The translations under genes and the position numbers were made by a program. From Kondoa malvinella (taxonomy: Eukaryota > Basidiomycota > Agaricostilbomycetes > Agaricostilbales > Kondoaceae), in assembly GCA_039545315.1 (NCBI GenBank), contig BCIM01000001.1, positions 1,955,783-2,019,782 on the forward strand: a stretch of DNA of 64,000 bases. Reading direction: 5' to 3'. The notes below the pieces were generated by a model. The model was not told where the DNA came from, did no database searches, and worked only from the letters and a program-made list of their open reading frames with translations. The stretch's first letter is position 1. Every line of letters starts with the position of its first letter. Below, one piece after another: positions 10,801-23,985 of this stretch.

Positions 10801-13800
10801 CTTCCCTAACAGTCGTGGTCGACAAATGCAGATCTTGCTGTTGTACATACCCAGTCTTGCGCTGGAAAGATGCGTCTCTTTGTCTGCCATCGACCAGCAT
10901 CTGTAGACCCTTGCATCAGCGTTGCTGTGTATATCCCAGCAATGTAATGTACCTCTCCGCTGAGAACACCCATAGTCACACGGGTCGCGAGACAATCCAG
11001 GAGCGTTGTTTTACCTGTGCTCTTGATCAGACTGCGCCGTTGTCGCAACGAAAGCTGACGTACCAGCACCCGAGACCTAGAAAGAGGCCTTTTATCAGCG
11101 AAAGACAGCAAGCAGGCAGGGAGCACATACACCCATGAGAGCAGTAAGCGTTCCGGGCTTCACCCAACCATCGACATGATCCAGAATGCGACGAGTCTCC
11201 TTCTTGATCTTCACATCGTAAGTCACATCTTTCCAAGAAAAGATGGCCGTCTGCTTCTGGATCATGTTGCCGACATCCGCTTTTTCGCTTGAGGGATGCT
11301 TCTCAGCGACCACAGTCTCGTTGCTACCTCTCTCGATATCGTCGTCGGTCTTCTTGGTGAGTATAGCAGGCTCGTGTCCTCTTCTGAACACCAAAACTTC
11401 ACCTTTACTTTTCTTGGATGACACGTTCTCGGCTAAATAGATATAGATGATCATGAGGCCAACGACAAAGGCGATGACGATGCCGACGTTCCTCCATTTG
11501 TTTGAGTTGTAGTATTCGAAGCTTGTATTGATGAAGTCGTCCCTGCAATTCCAAATCAGTACAGTGAGCGTGAATGCGACAGAAGAGCTCACCCATTGAC
11601 AATGGCGCTGCCAGGAATAGATCCGACAGTTGAACAAACTCGCTCAGTACCAGTAGCGCCCTCGTAGCCAGGACCAGAGGGAACAAAGTTGGTGCAGGCA
11701 AAGTCCCGATTATGAAATTCGTTGACCATCAATGCCTATGAAGCTGTGTCAGCTGAGATACGAGACCGGTTGGAAAATTTCGACCTCGAAGGCATAAGCG
11801 ATTGGATCAAGGTACTGAAGTGGTCGCGAGCAAGCTGTAAGCCGAAACTTGTACTGCTCGGAGATGCTGAAGACCTACGTTGATCCAACGACTCCAGCCC
11901 GGCATATCTCTAGTCGGAATGGCAAACCCGGTGTAGATGACCAGCGCGAGAATCAGGATAGCGGCAGGTGCGAGTGCTGCGGGTCATCATCAGCATCAGC
12001 ATCAGCACCGAATGGCCCGCAATGCGAGGTATTTACCTTGAGTCAAAGTACGAGAAGCTGAAGCGATGGTGCGGAAGAACATGGACATTGCCAGAACCAG
12101 CAAGAAGTTGACCAGCAGGAAGAAAACTAAATCTGAGATGAGCTTGATCCGCTGCGCCAACACAGGCGAGCAAAGCTCACAGAATGCCCCAGGCTCTCGG
12201 CGTAGATTGGTCATGAAATACAACGTGATGTTGAAAACAATTGCGTTGGTGATCTTGTATGGCATATCAGTGAGTACCGACGCGAACGCTTCTGCCGAAG
12301 GATGGTAGAAGGCATAGCGGCTGTCAAAATCGTAATTCAGCAGTGTACCGTAATCGAAAAAGTATTACTGACTCGTGTTTCTCGACGATCGGGCGTTGCG
12401 CGTAAAGTGTCAGGATCTGGGCGTAACGTTAGCACGGAATCTTAGCAGCAGCGACAAGCCTACCTCAAGCGCGCTCGAGAAAGCATTGATCAGGATACTG
12501 AAGAAGAGGAGAGCACCACGTTGGAAGAAGCTACCAGTAGTTTGCGGCAAGTTGTAGAAAATACTCGAGATAATCAGACACATGACCGTGTTACCGAAGA
12601 GCTGAGTGAAAGTCAAGGACGGATCTGCTTTGAGGCGCATCCAGCCTCTCCATAGACAAAGCTTGATTTGCTGTGTGTACGACAAAGTGTATGGCGACTT
12701 TTCTCGGCTGAGCAAGTGTCAGCGCATTGTGTTCGAAGCTAGTCTAGCCAACTCACTGTCCCTTGCTTTGTTGAGCCTGACGCGATTCCAAAAACTTCTC
12801 GGCATGCTTTCCTCCGACGCCGAACTCGTTGTTGTACTCTTCAATTTCGGCGATCAAAGCAGCATATTCCGGAGACGCTTTCCATCGAGCCGCAAACTCA
12901 TCCGGAGTCTGAGGCACACGTCCTTCGAAGCCTTTTGCGACCACACGTTCGATCGGACTTGTAAGAGAGGTGAGGAAATCAGCAACCGTCTGTCGATCCG
13001 GACAATGGAAGCCCATAGTTGTGAAGAACTGCCTGGCATCCGTGGTCTTGCCAAAGTAGATCTGACGGCCTTCGTAGAGAACAGTGACCTTGTCGAACAG
13101 TTCATATGCGGATTGAGGTGCTTGATAGATGGCAACACAGCAAGTCATGTCTTGAGCTTCGGTCGAGGTGCGGAGGGTCTTGCAGAACTCGATGGAGTTT
13201 GCTGAATCGAGACCTCTTGTACTGTTGTCCCAACATTGAAGCGGTGCACCAGAAAGAGCGGCTTCACTGATAGTCACCCGTTTGCGCTCTCCGCCTGAAA
13301 CACCGCGGACAAAGTCGTTTCCAACTCGAGTATTGAGTGTATGCGAGATGCCAAAAGCTGGAGCCGGCCTATCAGTTGAATGCTCTTAGCGAAGAAGCTG
13401 GAAACTGACTAGCCATAACCACATCTCTCATGAATTCGGCATACTTCTTCTTGCTGATGCCAGAAGGTAGCATGCGTTGCTGGCGGGCGCGGGCAGCAAA
13501 GTAAAGAGTCTCGCCAACAGTCATCTAGAATCAAATTAGCTTCTCTCGCTGCTACAGAGTGATTCAACATACCTGCGGGAAGTGCACATCTTGTTCTCCA
13601 ACAAGGATCGCCTCACCCTTGAATTGAGAATGCATCTGTTTTGCGCTGATACCTTGATAGTTCAGTTCTCCTTGGACTTTGAAACCGTGCGTTTCACCGG
13701 CCAGCGTCTTGAGGAGAGTCGAACACCCAGATCCAGGAGGACCAAGAACGACCAGCATTTCTCCCTTGCGTACGAGACCATCAAAATCTTTGAGGATTTC

Positions 13801-14558
13801 GACTTTGCGACCTTTGTCCTTTGAAATTGCGGATTTGACAAAGTCGGCAGCTTGGTAGACCCAAGTTCCGACCGTCTTCTGATAGTCTGCTGCTGAGCCA
13901 TGACTACAAGACAATCTTAGAATTGCCTCATTGCTGGGGTAAAGACCTACCCCGTGGCGTTAAGGTTTCGGAAAGATACACCAGCTGAATATAAGATAGG
14001 CGTCAGTTATCAGATGAGCTGATGGAAGGTACACTGACCACTTCGAGGCAGATAGGTGCCTTCTTCCGCTTGAGCCAATGCCAGCACAGCTTTCACCCAG
14101 CGCTTAGCCACGAAGTTGGGAGAGTGCTGTCATCGGAAGTCACCGAATACCTAGCATAATAAAGAAGAAGCTCACAGGATCCAAAGCAGAGTCCTGTGTG
14201 GGCTCAAATGGGTTCATGCTGTTGTCTACTTTTGAATAGGACGAGTGATGGGAAGCCTGGCGAGCCAAATTGCCCAGCTCTTCCGTTTGCAGCCGTTCTC
14301 TAGTCTCATCATCTTGGTATACCTCTGACTCTTCTTTATCTTGATATGGAGTCTTCTCGTTTACGTAAGGCAAACCACCAGTACCAGCTGATACAAGTTG
14401 CGATAAGCTTGTGATTTGGAAGCACATTCCTATGGCTTACTGGTGTGCTTCTGCGCCTCGCCTGTGCATGCGATAGTCAGATCTTTTTGTCCCTTGCCAG
14501 AAATGTCAACAAACGACGAACCATCATAATTGCTCGTGATGTTGCCGACCAACGACAT
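7858..14558 (-). CDS. PDR-type ABC transporter (ABCG full transporter)
   Basis: Plasma-membrane multidrug efflux pump of the fungal pleiotropic drug resistance family, with (NBD-TMD)x2 order. The start at 14558 is followed by a disordered acidic N terminus. NBD1 has the PDR-typical degenerate Walker [13 protein letters not shown] (cysteine in place of lysine, near 13700-13740), the signature region before RVTISEAAL and a Walker B-like [16 protein letters not shown]2 has a normal Walker A GVSGAGKTTLLD, assembled from three exons including a 13-nt exon (11064-11076), a LNV-ending exon before the signature, and LLLFMDEP. The C-terminal half has TM segments and ends RVP...[10 protein letters not shown] with stop at 7858-7860. 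Many (about 20) short introns. A Ser/Lys/Glu linker (11200-11400) precedes NBD2. Substrates cannot be told. The 1.4-kb upstream region is long for this window and fits regulated expression. Confidence 0.9.
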
Positions 14559-15986
14559 GCCAGGCTTATGGCTGTTTGCTAGCGATACAGAAGAGGTGGT
14601 ACGAGTGCAAGATGCGCGAGAAAAGAGATAGAAACACTAGACGGGGAGCGAACCATAATGGCCGCCGTATACCGCCTTGGCCCTCGCTCTTTCCTTTATC
14701 TCTCTGTGCAAGACTCCTGAAATTACAGGATATCCGGTGGGCGACAGAACAGCATGTCTACCTAGCTTGGCCAGGCTGGCATTTCGAGCGAAGCGACCCT
14801 ATCGCACGAAAGACCTTAATGCGATCCACGTGGCCCCGGTCGCCGGAATACACAACAACTCAGAAGCAGTCAAGAGACAGCGCGCAACAAGAAAGCTTGA
14901 AGGAACTTTAATGGCATCCCTGTGCATCCCGTATCTACAATCTGCTGCTGTTCAAGTGCTACTCCGATGCTTGCGTTGTGGTGAATACCTTCTATTCTAG
15001 CCTGTCTGCCGCCTGGCCGCCGCTAAGGCCTTCTTCCGAATCTCTTATACCAGTGCTGCTGAGAATATACCGAAACTGCTCTCGCCTCGTCAACAAAACG
15101 TCTTCTCATTGCTGCAAAGAGGGTTCAGCTGCGATGTTACAGTCTACTTTGGTTTGCTCTCAACATGGCCTCATGTAGAATCCGTAGCACAGAAAGAACT
15201 CTGCTCGGATAGTCGACAGATCCAACTAGGAAGCTGTTGGCATCTCGCTCTGCTTAGGTACAGCATATCGTGATCCAATTCGCAGAGATTTGCTCTCTTA
15301 GTCGCATGCCTGAGCGCGTTTGCCATTGTGACTTGTGCGGAACAATGTCGCCAGTACAAAGCTCGAAAGTTGGCCCTTCCATCATTCAGCCGGAAGTCAT
15401 CAAGGTACACATCGACGCGAGCGCTCTCTTAATTGAAGACTTGTCTGTCTGGGCCTGTTATTCGTAGGGGCGACATTGCAATATGCAGGAGACCAGTAGG
15501 AGACCGGTGAGATTCACGATGTCTAACAAAAGGAACCATTGGGCAGAGCCGCCAAGATCGGTTGGATCTCCGCTATTGCAACATGCTGTGTACCATGTAC
15601 TCGGTGGAATGCGGCTCCTCATCTAGCATCCGCGATGGTCATCTCGATGATCATCGAAGGGCACCTGCGAAGGGTAAATGCCAGCCTTGGTTCTCACACT
15701 CTTCATAGGCTTGTGTCTCGTATAGCTGTGCATTCACGTTATTCAATCCTGGTGGCGGCCGCCATATCCTTGCTTCGCCTTGAGTCGGCTTGCTCTGTCA
15801 GCACGACACGTGACCTCATCCGTCTGTTTCTTCCGAAATCTGTCGCTCTTGTTCCCGCACCAACCTTGAGCTCGAGCTCGAGCAATACCCCTTAGCCGGC
15901 TCATATACTACCACTTGATACACCTACTACCACCTCAGATCAACTCTCTACACTCTTTAAACACCCCAAATCCGCCACATTTCAAA
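14559..15986. other. long divergent intergenic region (1.4 kb)
   Basis: Separates the ABC transporter (-) from the fatty-acid hydroxylase (+) and should hold both promoters. The last 80 bases before the hydroxylase ATG are CT/CA-rich with ACTCTTTAAACACC, typical of a fungal core promoter and 5' UTR. A short repeated GAGCTCGAGC palindrome lies at about 15869-15883. Several open stretches on the + strand have no protein-like features. No specific regulator site is recognised. Confidence 0.4.
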
Positions 15987-17347
15987 ATGGCAACAAAGCG
16001 ATCATCGCCCAAAATCTACATGCCGGCTGACTTGGAACAGCACAAGACTGTCAAATCATGCTGGGTCTCACTAGGCCGTAAAGTATACGACGTTACTTCG
16101 TGAGTCTTTGCGCTATTTGATCAAAAGTGGAGTATATTAAGCAGCGCCTTGTAGCTTTCTGTCGGATCACCCAGGAGGAGAAGAGCTCATTACGAAATAT
16201 GCTGGTCAAGACATGAACGCTATCATGGCTGATCCGGCCGAGCATGTCCACTCGCAAGCAGCCTATGAAATCTTGCAAGACCTGCAAATAGGCTTGATTG
16301 GCAACCAGGAGTCAACATGCAGAGAGGACACGGTGATAGATGAGCATTTCGTGCCGGAAGTGACAGAGGAGGACAAGGACTTTGAAAGGAATCGTTTCTT
16401 GGACCTCAAGCAACCTTTGGTCATGCAAGTCTGGCGGGCCAACTTTAGCAAGAACTTTTACCTCCAACAAGTACATCAACCGCGATATCTGCCCGAACCA
16501 GCACGGCTGTTTGGTCCCCGGTGGATGGATCTCCTTACCCGGACCAATTGGTACGTGGTGCCCATCGTTTGGCTGCCAATCACTCTACACCTCTTCAACC
16601 AATCCTTACTACAACAAGCGACGCTCAACCCAATAACACAACAAGTAGACTGGTACAGCCAAGCAGCCGTCTTCCGCACCATGCTCTGCTTCTTCTTTGG
16701 CAATTTCTTCTGGACAATACTCGAATACACCATGCACCGCTTCCTCTTCCATGTGGACGAGATGCTACCAGACGCCGGATGGGCGCTCACACTCCATTTC
16801 CTCCTACATGGCGTGCATCACTACCTTCCGTACGTCTTTTCTAACTTCATGTAGGTTTTGCCCTGACGCTATTATTAGATGCGATCGACTAAGACTGGTC
16901 ATGCCGCCTACACTTTTTGCTGCTCTGTCGTACCCCTTCTGTCGACTGGCACATGCGCTCTTTCCTAATTGGATGGCGAACGGCATCATCGCTGGATCTT
17001 TCGCTTTCTATATTCTCTACGACATGATGCAGTAAGTCTCAACATCTTTCTAAATCATTGCAAAATGCTCATACGTCTCTCGTTAGCTATGCCCTTCATC
17101 ACACTGTGAGTGCCGGATACTTTTGGTATCGTGTTTCAGTCGCTTACATCCCTTTGGATGATTTTAGCAATTACCTCAGTACATGCGAGAGATGAAGATC
17201 TACCACATGGCCCATCACTTCAAGAACTTTGAGCTAGGTTACGGCGTAACGAGCAAGTTCTGGGATGTGGTAAGCTCGTCTTTCGCTCTCGCCCAATCGG
17301 AAGCTCATTGCGTTTGTCAGATTTTCGGCACGCAGCTGAGAGTATGA
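15987..17347 (+). CDS. SCS7: fatty-acid 2-hydroxylase with cytochrome b5 domain (Scs7-like)
   Basis: ER membrane enzyme that alpha-hydroxylates the very-long-chain fatty acid of ceramides. The N-terminal cytochrome b5 domain has the heme motif FLSDHPGGEEL, split after VTS by the first intron. The membrane domain carries the histidine clusters of the di-iron hydroxylase family in order: HRFLFH, HFLLHGVHH, YALHHT and YHMAHHFKNFELGYGV. Hydrophobic segments include VVPIVWLPITLHLF and MLCFFFGNFFWTILEY. Five introns: the later ones fall after HHYLP, after YDMM, after HHT and before the last exon, which ends IFGTQLRV at 17345-17347. The start follows a pyrimidine/A-rich leader ending TTTCAAAATGG. 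About 390 residues, normal for Scs7. Confidence 0.92.
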
Positions 17348-17733
17348 TGAGATGTAGAAGCATAGCGCAGGTCGTTTAGATGGAATATTTTGCACGTTCA
17401 GCATGGATGTAGAGATAGCTTATTTAGCATTGCAATATCTGTATTAATGCCCAATGGCACTGCTTCACACTGCTTGCCCGTCCTTGTGCCTCCTTGAATA
17501 TTATACTACGCCGTGTGTTTCCTTCACACATCGTCTGTTCTCACTGACCAGCATCGGCAACGAAAGAGAGGCGCTGAAAGCAGCAGACAATCAAGCACGT
17601 GTACAAGCAGATGAGAGAGCGCGAGCAGCGAAAGAAGTAATCAGAACAATGCAACGCCTATTGACGACTTCATTGCAAGATACAATAGTCTACTCCTTGT
17701 CAGCCTGTAGCCAATCATCAGCAAAGACAACAG
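17348..17733. other. convergent 3' intergenic region (386 bp)
   Basis: Between the stops of the fatty-acid hydroxylase (+) and thioredoxin reductase (-). It should hold both 3' UTRs. An open + strand stretch from 17454 runs through the reductase's last exon in antisense and shows no protein features. Confidence 0.4.
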
Positions 17734-19225
<1,492 letters not shown>

Positions 19226-19535
19226 AAATGGTGCAAGAAGCGGAACATTGATCAGTCAGCCGAAGCCACTCGCTCACTATGTACAAAGTTATGTCCCGTT
19301 TCGAAAAAGGACATCATGTCACGTGATTGGTCCGAAATTCGAGAATCTGGTCAAGACAACCGCTTGAGACCTTCCTCTGCCCCCGGGCGGCACAAAGTAC
19401 TCACTAGAGACGAATGGTATCTGTAGAATATATGAGCAAAGCTCGCAATGCCATCTCAGTACATACCCGACGAGTCAAATAGAGTGGACAAAGAAAGAAA
19501 AAGAAGGGCATCTACAGTCAGCTCATCTTGATGGA
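19226..19535. other. 3' flank of the Fanzor candidate / promoter of thioredoxin reductase
   Basis: 310 bp between two genes on the minus strand. It must serve as 3' UTR of the nuclease gene and 5' region of the reductase. In known Fanzor/TnpB loci the guide (omega) RNA is usually transcribed from the 3' end of the nuclease gene, so this is where one would be expected. I could not identify a specific fold, and no terminal inverted repeat was recognised by eye. Confidence 0.3.
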
Positions 19536-22500
19536 TCAAGGGTTGAAAGCACGCACATATGATGGTGCGATTTCATACACCGTCGTCTGCAGTAATAGCC
19601 TGAGACGTGTAAAGATCTGTAGTGCATGATCAGCTTCTGCATGGATGATGGCAAACCAAGACATGCCCTCTTTGCGGTCGAACGGGTGACAACCCCAGAC
19701 CAGCCAATGCCAAGCAACAAAGGCGATATTGCAAGCAGCCGCCAGATCGCGGTTGTACTTCTTTCGACACTTTTCACATTGTTGCACTCGCTGACAAATG
19801 TTTCCAGTAATGTTGTATTTCGGTTTGTGCAACCTAACGGCCGGACAGTGAGACAATAGCAACGACTCTACTAGCACACTCACCTCGACCGAATCCAATT
19901 ATCCTGCACTACCTCATACTGCTGCCAATCCTCACCCGGTGCTCGAATACAATCCTGATCCGGACAAGCTTGAGAAGTGAAGCCCTCCTTGACAAGCATC
20001 GTTCGTGCAGCTAAGCGTTGCCAACCGATCTCTGCTATAATCGCACGCAAGATCGCGTTGCGGAAGTCTGCTGTGTGTACTTTGATTCCTTGGGCGGGTT
20101 TGCAATCAGCGCCGAGAGCAAAGATGACTTTCAGAATCGGCTGAGTGTGCTGAGAGAAGGTGCCAGTTGTATGCGCGAAGCGTCCAGCACGAGCACCACA
20201 TGCTTCCAAGACCTGATCTACAATTCGGTCCATCTGTTCTTGCCTGCGCTTTCGAAGTAGCCAAGCCTAGCTTCGGACCTTGAATGACGTGCGATGCAAG
20301 AGCTGTAAGATGTTGAGCGCTGCTGCAGTCTTGCCATCGTTTCTTTGTCTGCTGTACTTCAGAAGCCAGTCGAGTGGACTAGGAAATTGCCTTCGAAGCT
20401 CAGCGACATTCCGACTATGAAGTTTGATTGTTTGCTGGAGACTCTTCGGAGATAGAAGAATGCGGCGAGAGACAATTTTCGTTAAATGTGCGCATGTACC
20501 AAGCATGGGTGAACGTATGACCTGCATCGTTGCCGATAATGACAGTCTTCTCAAGTGCCTTGGCGACATCAACATTGGCTTGAGGGAGCTTTTGATCAGG
20601 TTGCGGATATTCGTGGACACGCAGCACATGATCTCCCTGCTTGATAATTAGCTTGAGCATTGGCCTTCTCGCCGCAGGTTGGCCTTCTGAGGCTTCTACG
20701 CTCGAGAGTCGTCTTTTCGTTCGGAGAGGTGGATTCAGATAAGGCAGCGTTGAGGTAGATGCTTGACTAGGCAATGTAGCAGCTTCAGATAGGGCTGGCG
20801 GATTCGAAGGATCAGGCGGATCAACGACGTTCTAGATGAGATCAGCAACAGACAAAAGGAGGACGGAGATACACTCACGATAGGAGCATGAGCAGGAGGA
20901 TCTAGTACCCAATCTCGCAACCCTTGCACCGTTGTTTCGTTCAACATCTTGATGCTTCTAGGTAGCCCGTCCTTGGTAGCTTCTTGCTTGATGAACGGAA
21001 CGTGGGCATAGCTTCTAGTCATTTGATCCATCCGGCACGACTCATTGTTGGAGTAAGTTGGAAAGATGACTTCTGACGTTGGATTTGAAGCGGAAGAATC
21101 TGTCGCATATTCGTAGTATTGTGCTTTCCAGCTGAGCTGATCCATTCTCGCAGGCCTGAGTTGGGGAGCAGTGCCGGTGACGAGATCTGCGCATACATGA
21201 AGAAATTGATCTTTGATGGATAGATTGTCTGGATTGGATGCCTTGCCGCGACAGTTCATGATCAGCGTGACGCCATCGAATTGAATTGAGCCAATGGGTA
21301 GGAGATAGGTTGGTAGCTTGTGAGTGCTGAAGACGTGATCGACCATACGGAGATTGAGACCACTCAGATTGGCCAAAGAGAAGGTGTTCTCACCACACAT
21401 GTGCTGGGCGAGAACTTGAGCATATTTCCCAGCTTCGGCCAAGAAAGACGGGTTGATCTGAAGGCTGAAGGCTGTGTCTATTCCAGAAGCAGCTTGAAGG
21501 AGACTTCGTCCAACGGTGACATGGGATCTTCGAGTCGCTGATCTTTTCTCGTTATGCAGAAAGCATGGTAGCTTGAGCCTTGTTATAGGATTCTTGGGAA
21601 ACGGTGAGTTCGTCGCAACCTAGAACAAGAACAGCGGCAAGGACTCCTATCTCGATCGATATAGTGCTGTCCGAACTGGTGACAGTTGTGTTGGCCGCAT
21701 CGCCAAGTTGCCCGATTCGGACGATGAGCATGTTGCGGATGGAGGAACCAGTCAGATCCGGGGCGCATACGAAATGAGGTAGTTGATTAAAATGGCTCCA
21801 GGCTGCTACGATACAGTCGAATGTAGATGCCGTCATTTCGACCCTGTTGAAGGACATCGGTAGGCAGCAACCGGTTGAGCACAAGACTTTTTCGACGTGA
21901 GTAGATGAATGAGACGAATAGCTGGACGCTTTAGAAAGACGCGGATCCAGCCGTTGGATAAAGAGGCAGGGGATCGAGGATAGATGTATTGACGACGATC
22001 GTTTTGAGCTTCTTCGCTGCTTTGCTCGGCTTGACGCTTTTCTTCCTCTTGGTACCCATAGTAGCCTCCTCGTCGTCGCTTGGTTCCGAAGATCTCTCAG
22101 CCTTATCATGATCATCCAGATGCTTCCCATCTATATCCACTTCCGCTCTATCAGCATCTTCTGACAGAGCGCCGACATGATCCACAACCTTCGACAGCTC
22201 CTCTTGACTACCTCCAACGATCACCCTCATCGTACTCCTCGTCGTGAAACCCTTCTAAACCATCTTCATGCTGTTGTGCTCTGCCTTCTTGTGAGCTTGG
22301 CTCCTTCTCTGCTGCATCCTCAATGAGAAGTTGCTTCATCAGGTCAGCTTGCTCGAGCAGTTGGACATTAGGTTCTTCATCCCGGTCTGGATCCTGGCTA
22401 ACGGATAACATTGATCTTGTTGCGCTCGAGGATTACTGAGACCTGAGCAGGCTCTAGCCCATTTCGCGTTGTTGCATTCGAGGAGGAAGGAGGTGCTGCG

Positions 22501-22598
22501 ACATTGTCGGCTGCTCGTCATGTCATCTTATAGAGCAGCTTCTTACCGCCCGCCCCTCGCTTGGGTGGCTGATTACAAAGTTGGCCGAGACGGAACAT
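19536..22598 (-). CDS. Fanzor-type nuclease candidate (eukaryotic TnpB/OMEGA relative)
   Basis: The C-terminal half reads like a RuvC-type TnpB/Fanzor nuclease. RuvC-I is KTVIIGNDAGHTF (Asp codon 20526-20528). After a helical insert comes ILKVIFALGADCKP. Then LVKEGFTSQACPDQDC has the glutamate at the rearranged Fanzor position (codon 19985-19987), the TSxxC signature and the first Cys pair. The second Cys pair is in CQRVQQCEKCRKKY, running into NRDLAAACNI (RuvC-III Asp codon 19746-19748). Fanzors are RNA-guided DNA endonucleases spread by transposons. The N-terminal part is disordered and acidic (DEEYDEEDADRAE) with a lysine-rich NLS-like block (GTKRKKSVKPSKAAKK), then an unfamiliar middle region. 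About ten exons join in frame with canonical introns, for example a 64-nt one joining EEYDE to EDADRAE. The ATG at 22596-22598 (MFRLGQLCNQ) is the likely start. All three acidic positions are present, so it may be active. Family call rests on motif order only. Confidence 0.72.
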
Positions 22599-23830
22599 GG
22601 CTTGATAGATCAGGAAGATCATCATCATCTGAATCTTCTTCTTCTTCCTCACTATCGGAATCTACAGTGGCTTTGGTAGCAGGTTGTAGGGAAGCGGTAA
22701 AGTATGAAGAGATGGATTCTTGTACATAACGTTGAGTGATCGTTTGTCATCTCCTCCTGGCCTTGAACCCTTCAGTATCAATATTACATACAGAACAGGG
22801 TGCAGCCAAGATCAGTACACACGCAAACAGTCAAGCGCTTCGACATCTACGAATGCCATCTCATCTTCGCCTTCCACGTTGATCTCCACAAAGGCCAAAC
22901 TCCTGAGAAGCGTCACTTGCGATTCAGAAGAAATAGGTGCTATCTCCCTGGCTAAGTCGTGCAGAGCTGCTACTGAGATTGGTGGATGCGCTATACTGTT
23001 TCTTGCATGTCGGACATTACGTTTCAGGTCGAGTAGCCGTTGACGCAGGCTTGTCTGGGCTTCCGTTAGATTCAGCTTGAGCTTCTTTGCGATAGCGTTT
23101 TGGCTAGATAACAGCCGAGGCGCTACGGTCACGCCGTCAGTATTAGATTGGGCAATTACTATGTAGCAAATACTTACTGCCGTCGATTCCGGCCGCTTTC
23201 AATTGCTGGTGCTCAGAAGGCTTGAGGCAATCCCAGATCTGCGCGTCGAGAGCTTGCTACGCATTAGTCATGGCGCTAGGAGGCGCAACAAGCTTTACCT
23301 TTCCGCGCCCTTGTGAGCAATTCCGCCCGATTCAAAAGCTGCTCCCTCGCATCTCTCTCCTGTTCTTTAAGATCCCGCTCCCGATCTCTCTGATCCCGCT
23401 GTTGATCTTTAAGATCCCGCTGCCGATCTTTAATGCTCAACTTCTCTATCTCCGAAACCAACCATTCGTGTGAGGTCTGTGTCACAAGTGGAGATGATTC
23501 GACAGTATCTAGCTGACTCTATGCACACGCACGGTTTTACGCTCATAGACAGCTTGCGCCGGCGGATCGGTACTTGAATCAAGCGAAAGAAACGTATAGT
23601 TTCCTGCTTCTGCACTAATTGGTTCGTAAAGCAGCAATGGCTTCAAGTCCGAAAGATCCAAAGGCCCAGCAGTGCGAGGTTTCGAGGCAGACTATGCATC
23701 GTCGCTGGATGAAACCCATGTGCTTCGTTGCCGTATGAGTGCTGCTTGCAGAGTGCGGTCTGCCCGTACCGAATAGGCTGGTAGCGAAGAGGTTCGACGA
23801 CGTTCGCTCGTGGTATGTGAGGGTACTATT
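22573..23830 (-). CDS. unknown charged helical protein (5' end unresolved)
   Basis: Several exons in series look coding. From the 5' side they are: a Ser/Arg exon near 23770-23830; ASKPRTAGPLDLSDLKPLLLY with following residues (23530-23690); a long charged helix of KDRQRD/DQRDRERD-type repeats (23370-23450); AQIWDCLKPSEHQQLKAAGIDG (23190-23260); and a helical exon with LKLNLTEAQTSLRQRLL (22815-23130). The 3' exon is strongly acidic (VDSDSEEEEEDSDDDD) and stops at 22573-22575, 26 nt inside the start of the Fanzor gene. I do not recognise the family. No ATG could be placed with confidence. It may join the cysteine-containing exons at 23986-24440 into a single gene. Confidence 0.4.
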
Positions 23831-23985
23831 AGTCACCGTGCGAAAGCGAAGCGGAGAAGAGCTCAAACGTGAACAGAAGCTAACAGAAGGTTCTGCCTTA
23901 GCGGTTAGTATAATAATTACATACAAGAAAGAAGTACACCGCAACATCCCAACCAATATTTTACATCCGCATAGTCCAAGAGAGT

